A stretch of 9,508 bases of DNA from Nitriliruptoraceae bacterium (lineage in GTDB: Bacteria; Actinomycetota; Nitriliruptoria; Nitriliruptorales; Nitriliruptoraceae), in NCBI GenBank assembly GCA_007117945.1, contig SKTN01000297.1, positions 1 to 9,508 of the forward strand, in the 5' to 3' direction. Shown piece after piece: positions 6,605 through 9,508 of this stretch (positions within the stretch are counted from its first letter, which is position 1; each line of letters opens with the position of its first letter). The notes beneath the pieces were generated by a model that was given only the letters and a program-made list of their open reading frames with translations, was not told the DNA's origin and did not search any database. A program made the position numbers and the translations under genes.

Positions 6605-7048
6605 ATGTCCGGATCCTCGCCACCTGCCCCCGAGGAAGTGACGCAGCTGTACACCGAGGAGCAGCTCGCCGATCGCCGTGCGGCCGAGCACGCGCTGGCC
6701 AGCCTCGTGCCGGCGGCCGGGTACGGACCGGGTCCGCCGCACAGCCTCGTCGCCCTGCTGGAGGAGCACGGCGACGAGATCGACGTCCTCGGTCCGCGGA
6801 CCTCCGTGGCGGCCGAGGGGGAGACGGTTCGTCTCTTCTGGGATGGACCTGCCCGGCGCGCCCCCGATCCTCCCGCCGGCTGGCGTCGTGGCTGCTGCCG
6901 GCGACCACGGCCTCCCCGCAGCCGCCGGCACGCGCGCCATCCACCACCAGCCCAAGGCACGTGCCCGGGTGCTGCCAGCGTCAGGGGTGGCCTGGCGGGA
7001 TGTTCTGGTGCAGCCGGAACCGGTTGTTCGGATCGAGTCGTCGCTTGA
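6605..7048 (+). CDS. Hypothetical protein with an aberrant C-terminal tail; possible frameshift or lost stop
   Basis: Unrecognised gene of 147 codons. ATG 6605 has GAGG six bases upstream. The first ~80 codons look genuine: ordinary composition, G/C third positions, and an acidic sequence with TEEQLADRRAAEHALASLVP (about 17-36), a Gly/Pro turn, then HSLVALLEEHGDEIDVL (about 46-62) and a short ending ETVRLFWDG (about 73-81). From about codon 82 the frame becomes a run of Arg, Pro, Gly and Cys with poor codon use, as out-of-frame high-GC DNA does. Both other forward frames are open there too, so the frame the gene should follow cannot be picked by eye. The last 68 bases overlap the convergent FAD oxidase gene. 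Probably a frameshift, a lost stop or a decaying gene. The N-terminal part may be a short cytoplasmic protein; no function is claimed. Confidence 0.5.
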   Translation: MSGSSPPAPEEVTQLYTEEQLADRRAAEHALASLVPAAGYGPGPPHSLVALLEEHGDEIDVLGPRTSVAAEGETVRLFWDGPARRAPDPPAGWRRGCCRRPRPPRSRRHARHPPPAQGTCPGAASVRGGLAGCSGAAGTGCSDRVVA

Positions 7049-8408
7049 GCTCGCGGAGCCGGGCGTGGTTCCCCTCGCCGTGGGCGGCTCGCAGCGTCCG
7101 CTCGCCCTCCTCGAGGAAGCCGGGGAAGTTGAGGTACTCGCGGCCGGTGGACAGTCCCCGGAAGGCGTCCACGCACCCCCGGGTCCAGGCGAGGTTGGCG
7201 TCGTCATCGCTCGGGTCGGTCCAGTTGGCCTCGATCCCCAGCAGGAACGGTGCGCTGCGGTCGCCGTAGGCGGTCGCATCGGCCCCGATGCGGGACATCT
7301 CCCCACCGAGGTGCCACAGGTCGAGGGTGGTCAGCGGCGAGGGACGGGAGTGCAGCCACTCGATCGTGCGCGCGATCACCTCGTCGGTCAGCCCGGGCAG
7401 GTGGAGCGAGCGCCAGTAGTAGCGCCTGCCGTCGGGATAGTCGGCGTCGAACAGCTGCTGGAGCTCCACGTAGGGCAGGGGGCCGCTGAGATCGGCGATC
7501 GGGTCGTCGAGGTCCCGCAGCGGCCGGAGAAGTTCCTCGCCGCGAGCGAGGTCGGTGGCTGCACAGGCGCCCAGGGTCAGGCATGGCGTGCCCCAGAGCT
7601 CCTCGGGGATGTCCTCCTCTGGGGGGACGCTGCCGCACTCGACGATCGATGACACCTCGTCGGGCAGGTCGTCGGTCCAGTCCCGGTAGGCACCCAATAT
7701 CTCCTCGGCGCGATCGGCGGGGTAGATGACGATGGCCGTGAAGAGCTCGGGGCCGACGGGGTGCAGCTGGAAGGTGAACTGGGTGACGACGCCGAAGTTG
7801 CCGCCGCCGCCGCGCAGGGCCCACAGCAGCTCTGGGTCACGTTCCTCGTCGACCTGGTGGACCGTGCCGTCGGCGGCGACCAGCGTGGCGGCCACGAGGT
7901 TGTCACAGGTCAGGCCGTGCTTGCGGCGCAGCCAGCCGATCCCGCCGCTGAGGGTCAGCCCGCCGATGCCGGTCCTGGACACGACGCCGCCCGGTGTGGC
8001 CAGCCGGTGCTCCTGGGTGGCAGCGTCGAGGTCGGCGAAGGTCGCCCCACCGCCGGCGCGCGCACGTCGGGTGTCGGGGTCCACCTCGACGTCCTTCATG
8101 TCGGACAGGTCGACGACGATCCCGCCGTCGACGCCGGCGGTGCCGGCGACGTTGTGTCCGCCGCCGCGGACGGCCAGCAGCAGGTCCCGGTCAGTAGCGA
8201 AGCGCACGACCTCACGGACGTCATCGGTGCTGGTGCAGCGCACGATGGCCGCCGGGTGGCGGGGGGTCATCGCGTTCCACAGCGCACGCGCCCGGTCGTA
8301 GTCGTGGTCGCCCTCGCGGAGCAGCGTGCCGGTGAGGCCGTCGGCGAGCGCGTCCAGTTCGCCGTCGAGGCGGATCGTCTCGCCCTTCACGGTGGTCATG
8401 GCGGTCAT
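6981..8408 (-). CDS. FAD-linked oxidase, berberine-bridge-enzyme-like (PCMH type)
   Basis: Flavoprotein oxidoreductase of 475 residues from ATG 8408, which has GAGGAG seven bases upstream and overlaps the acetyltransferase stop as ATGA. The FAD_binding_4 domain includes AVRGGGHNVAG (79-89), where His85 is the expected site of covalent FAD attachment, then DLSDM (100-104). The stretch TPGGVVSRTGIGGLTLSGG (138-156) occupies the substrate/FAD loop; the Cys that forms a second flavin bond in bicovalent members is absent. RGGGGNFGVV (199-208) follows. The C-terminal BBE segment runs from REYLNF (423-428) to DPNNRFRLHQNIPP (459-472). Such enzymes oxidise alcohols, sugars or secondary-metabolite intermediates and pass electrons to oxygen; the substrate is not predictable. 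No signal peptide is seen, so it is probably cytoplasmic. A longer N-terminus reaching 8525 would lie inside the acetyltransferase gene and is unlikely. Confidence 0.93.
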   Translation of the reverse strand: MTAMTTVKGETIRLDGELDALADGLTGTLLREGDHDYDRARALWNAMTPRHPAAIVRCTSTDDVREVVRFATDRDLLLAVRGGGHNVAGTAGVDGGIVVDLSDMKDVEVDPDTRRARAGGGATFADLDAATQEHRLATPGGVVSRTGIGGLTLSGGIGWLRRKHGLTCDNLVAATLVAADGTVHQVDEERDPELLWALRGGGGNFGVVTQFTFQLHPVGPELFTAIVIYPADRAEEILGAYRDWTDDLPDEVSSIVECGSVPPEEDIPEELWGTPCLTLGACAATDLARGEELLRPLRDLDDPIADLSGPLPYVELQQLFDADYPDGRRYYWRSLHLPGLTDEVIARTIEWLHSRPSPLTTLDLWHLGGEMSRIGADATAYGDRSAPFLLGIEANWTDPSDDDANLAWTRGCVDAFRGLSTGREYLNFPGFLEEGERTLRAAHGEGNHARLRELKRRLDPNNRFRLHQNIPPGHP

Positions 8409-9310
8409 GGTCGTGCTCCTCGTCGTCGTGGTGTCGGTCGTGGGGTGGTCTCGGATGGCCCGGTGTGAGGGGACGGGGAGCGCACGTCGGGAGGTGCGGG
8501 GCGTGGCCGCTCCCACAACGTGCACCGGGTCACGGGCAGGAAGCCGAAGCGACCCTCGAGCACGGGGCGGCTGTCGTCGCTCACGATCGTCACCGAGGGC
8601 AGGCCGGGCGCCCGGGCGAGACGGTCGGCGACCAGTGCCGCGTAGTAGCCGCGACCGCGGTACTCGGGTCGGACGGTCGACAGCAGCAGCACGTTCGTGT
8701 CATCGACGAGGACCTGGCAGCCGACGGCGACCGCCCGGCGTCCGTCGCGCCCGACGACGAAGCGGAAACGCTCGTCGGTGAGGACCGCCGGATCGAACAG
8801 CGTGCTCGGCGCGGCCACCTCGGTGAGGGGGAACGCGTCCACCGCGACCGTGCACCACTCGGCCAGTTCGCGCTCCGTCGTGACCTCGGTCACGGTGAGC
8901 GCGTCGGGCGGAGGTGGTTGGAAGGGAAGCCCGGGCGGCCGGTACAGCAGCGGCGGGTGGCCCTGCAGCACCCAGCCGCGTCCGGTCAGGTCGGGCGTCG
9001 GCCACGGCGACCACAGCAGCGTGGCGCCGGTGCCCTGGACGTCGTAGAACCGTTCGATGCGCCCGACGGTCCTGCCGAAGGCGTCGTCGGAGACCGGCTG
9101 CAGCAGCGTGGCGCCGTTGAACAGCCCCGTCGGCCGACCGAGATCCACGGCGCTCCCTTCGTCCCAGCGGTGGAGGCGGCCATCGTTGGTCTGGCCGATC
9201 GCCTCCCAGGTGGCGGCCAGGGCCAGCATCCCGCGGCGCAGGAGGCTGTCGTCGGCGGGGGTGTCCGGTCCCCATCCGGTCTCGAGGACGGGCAGGGCCT
9301 CGGTGGTCAT
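8405..9310 (-). CDS. GNAT-family N-acetyltransferase, probably tandem-domain
   Basis: Protein of 301 residues from ATG 9310, chosen because GGAG lies six bases upstream; an ATG at 9355 has no such site. Residues 137-266 form a GNAT domain. The acetyl-CoA pyrophosphate loop is seen in LLLSTVRPEYRGRGYYAAL (208-226), and the last strand in GRFGFLPV (253-260). The N-terminal half (about 20-130) has FNGATLL (64-70) and GWVLQGHPPLLYRPPG (112-127), a layout I associate with two-domain actinobacterial acetyltransferases whose first half is a degenerate GNAT fold (from memory). The last 35 residues are Pro/Arg/Ser-rich and probably disordered. The stop overlaps the FAD oxidase start by four bases, so both are made together. 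It transfers an acetyl group to an amine of unknown identity; self-protection or modification of a small molecule fits the partner enzyme. Confidence 0.85.
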   Translation of the reverse strand: MTTEALPVLETGWGPDTPADDSLLRRGMLALAATWEAIGQTNDGRLHRWDEGSAVDLGRPTGLFNGATLLQPVSDDAFGRTVGRIERFYDVQGTGATLLWSPWPTPDLTGRGWVLQGHPPLLYRPPGLPFQPPPPDALTVTEVTTERELAEWCTVAVDAFPLTEVAAPSTLFDPAVLTDERFRFVVGRDGRRAVAVGCQVLVDDTNVLLLSTVRPEYRGRGYYAALVADRLARAPGLPSVTIVSDDSRPVLEGRFGFLPVTRCTLWERPRPAPPDVRSPSPHTGPSETTPRPTPRRRGARP

Positions 9311-9359
9311 CTGGGGCTCCGCAGGTCGGCGCTGGATCCACCGCGACCCTCGCACAGGG

Positions 9360-9392
9360 GGTTGCAGATGGGTGCCACCTCGGTTGCAACCG
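9360..9392. promoter_or_regulatory. 12-bp perfect palindrome with a repeated half-site in a divergent promoter region
   Basis: CGGTTGCAACCG (9381-9392) is a perfect palindrome. The half-site GGTTGCA also occurs at 9360-9366, exactly 22 bases before its copy at 9382-9388, about two helical turns. Both lie between the divergent acetyltransferase (start 9310) and regulator (start 9455) genes, the usual place for a shared operator. Direct repeats in phase with the helix are typical of SARP binding sites, and the adjacent gene looks like a SARP. Confidence 0.5.
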
Positions 9393-9442
9393 GGTCTCGC
9401 TCAGGCGGGCCACGTCCATCCGTGTCCCCTGCTGGGCGTCAC

Positions 9443-9448
9443 TACCCT
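9443..9448 (+). promoter_or_regulatory. -10 element of a leaderless regulator transcript
   Basis: TACCCT fits TANNNT and ends six bases before the ATG at 9455. Transcription would therefore begin at or next to the A of the start codon. No Shine-Dalgarno sequence precedes the ATG. Leaderless genes with this spacing are common in actinobacteria. No clear -35 is seen. Confidence 0.5.
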
Positions 9449-9454
9449 GGGTGC

Positions 9455-9508
9455 ATGCTGGACGTACGGGTACTGGGACCGATCGACGCGCGGGATGCGA
9501 GTGAGCCC
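9455..9508 (+). CDS. Probable SARP/AfsR-type transcriptional regulator, partial (N-terminus only)
   Basis: Only 18 codons are inside the window: MLDVRVLGPIDARDASEP. The opening 'hydrophobic-x-V-R-V-L-G-P-I' is the first strand of the N-terminal domain in SARP/BTAD regulators, which often begin with a variant of FRVLGPLEV. No helix-turn-helix or BTAD domain can be checked because the rest lies beyond the edge. It is divergent from the acetyltransferase/oxidase pair and may regulate it. Some large ATPase regulators and pilus- or signal-related proteins start in the same way, so the class is likely but not certain. Confidence 0.6.
   Translation, partial: MLDVRVLGPIDARDASEP

Noticed and set aside
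5190..6641. Long plus-strand open frame (483 codons) opposite the CPBP protease
   Set aside because: It is antisense to a gene with intact catalytic motifs, is rich in His, Arg, Gln and Gly and has no domain. Long antisense frames are expected at this base composition.
6603..6947. Minus-strand open frame downstream of the FAD oxidase
   Set aside because: Arg/Pro/Gly-rich with no ribosome site; the plus-strand frame over the same region has coherent codon use for its first 80 codons.
6956..6965. GGCACGTGCC palindrome just after the FAD oxidase stop as a terminator
   Set aside because: Only five base pairs, no loop and no T-tract; such palindromes arise often by chance in high-GC DNA.
8409..8525. 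N-terminal extension of the FAD oxidase to 8525
   Set aside because: It would overlap the acetyltransferase tail, adds a Thr/Arg-rich stretch without homology, and the ATG at 8408 has a strong ribosome site at proper spacing.

Overview
The window is about 70% G+C with strong G/C bias at third codon positions. It has frequent GTG starts, 1-4 nt start/stop overlaps, an apparently leaderless start, and gene families typical of high-GC Actinomycetota (DesK/NarL-type two-component pair, DrrA-like ABC exporter, probable SARP-type regulator). I read it as an actinobacterial chromosome segment. No closer placement is possible from sequence alone, and there are no rRNA, tRNA, transposase, CRISPR or phage genes.

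Layout. (1) 1-1498, minus: a DrrA/DrrB-like ABC-2 exporter, ATPase then permease, coupled by a TGATG overlap; the permease runs off the left edge. It is preceded by an AT-rich island (1511-1551) with three overlapping inverted repeats and a promoter-like sequence. (2) 1698-3167, plus: an amidase-signature hydrolase divergent from the exporter, overlapping tail to tail with the next operon. (3) 6146-3134, minus: a three-gene operon of CPBP intramembrane protease, DesK-type histidine kinase and NarL/LuxR-type response regulator, each junction being a GTGA overlap. (4) 6261-6477, plus: a 53-58 residue single-pass membrane protein with its own promoter, divergent from that operon across a strong hairpin. 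(5) 6605-7048, plus: an unknown acidic protein whose last ~65 codons look non-coding. (6) 9310-6981, minus: a GNAT acetyltransferase and a berberine-bridge-like FAD oxidase sharing an ATGA overlap. (7) 9455 to the right edge, plus: the first 18 codons of a probable SARP/AfsR-type regulator, apparently leaderless, divergent from the acetyltransferase across a 144-bp region with a 12-bp perfect palindrome and a repeated half-site.

How they may work together. The protease, kinase and regulator are almost certainly co-translated and suggest a membrane-sensing circuit; the small membrane protein is positioned to be a partner or substrate (inference). The exporter could be a target of the regulator, but its operator-like island is as compatible with an unlinked repressor. 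The acetyltransferase/oxidase pair looks like a small modification module, possibly controlled by the divergent regulator. No gap between genes exceeds about 200 bases.
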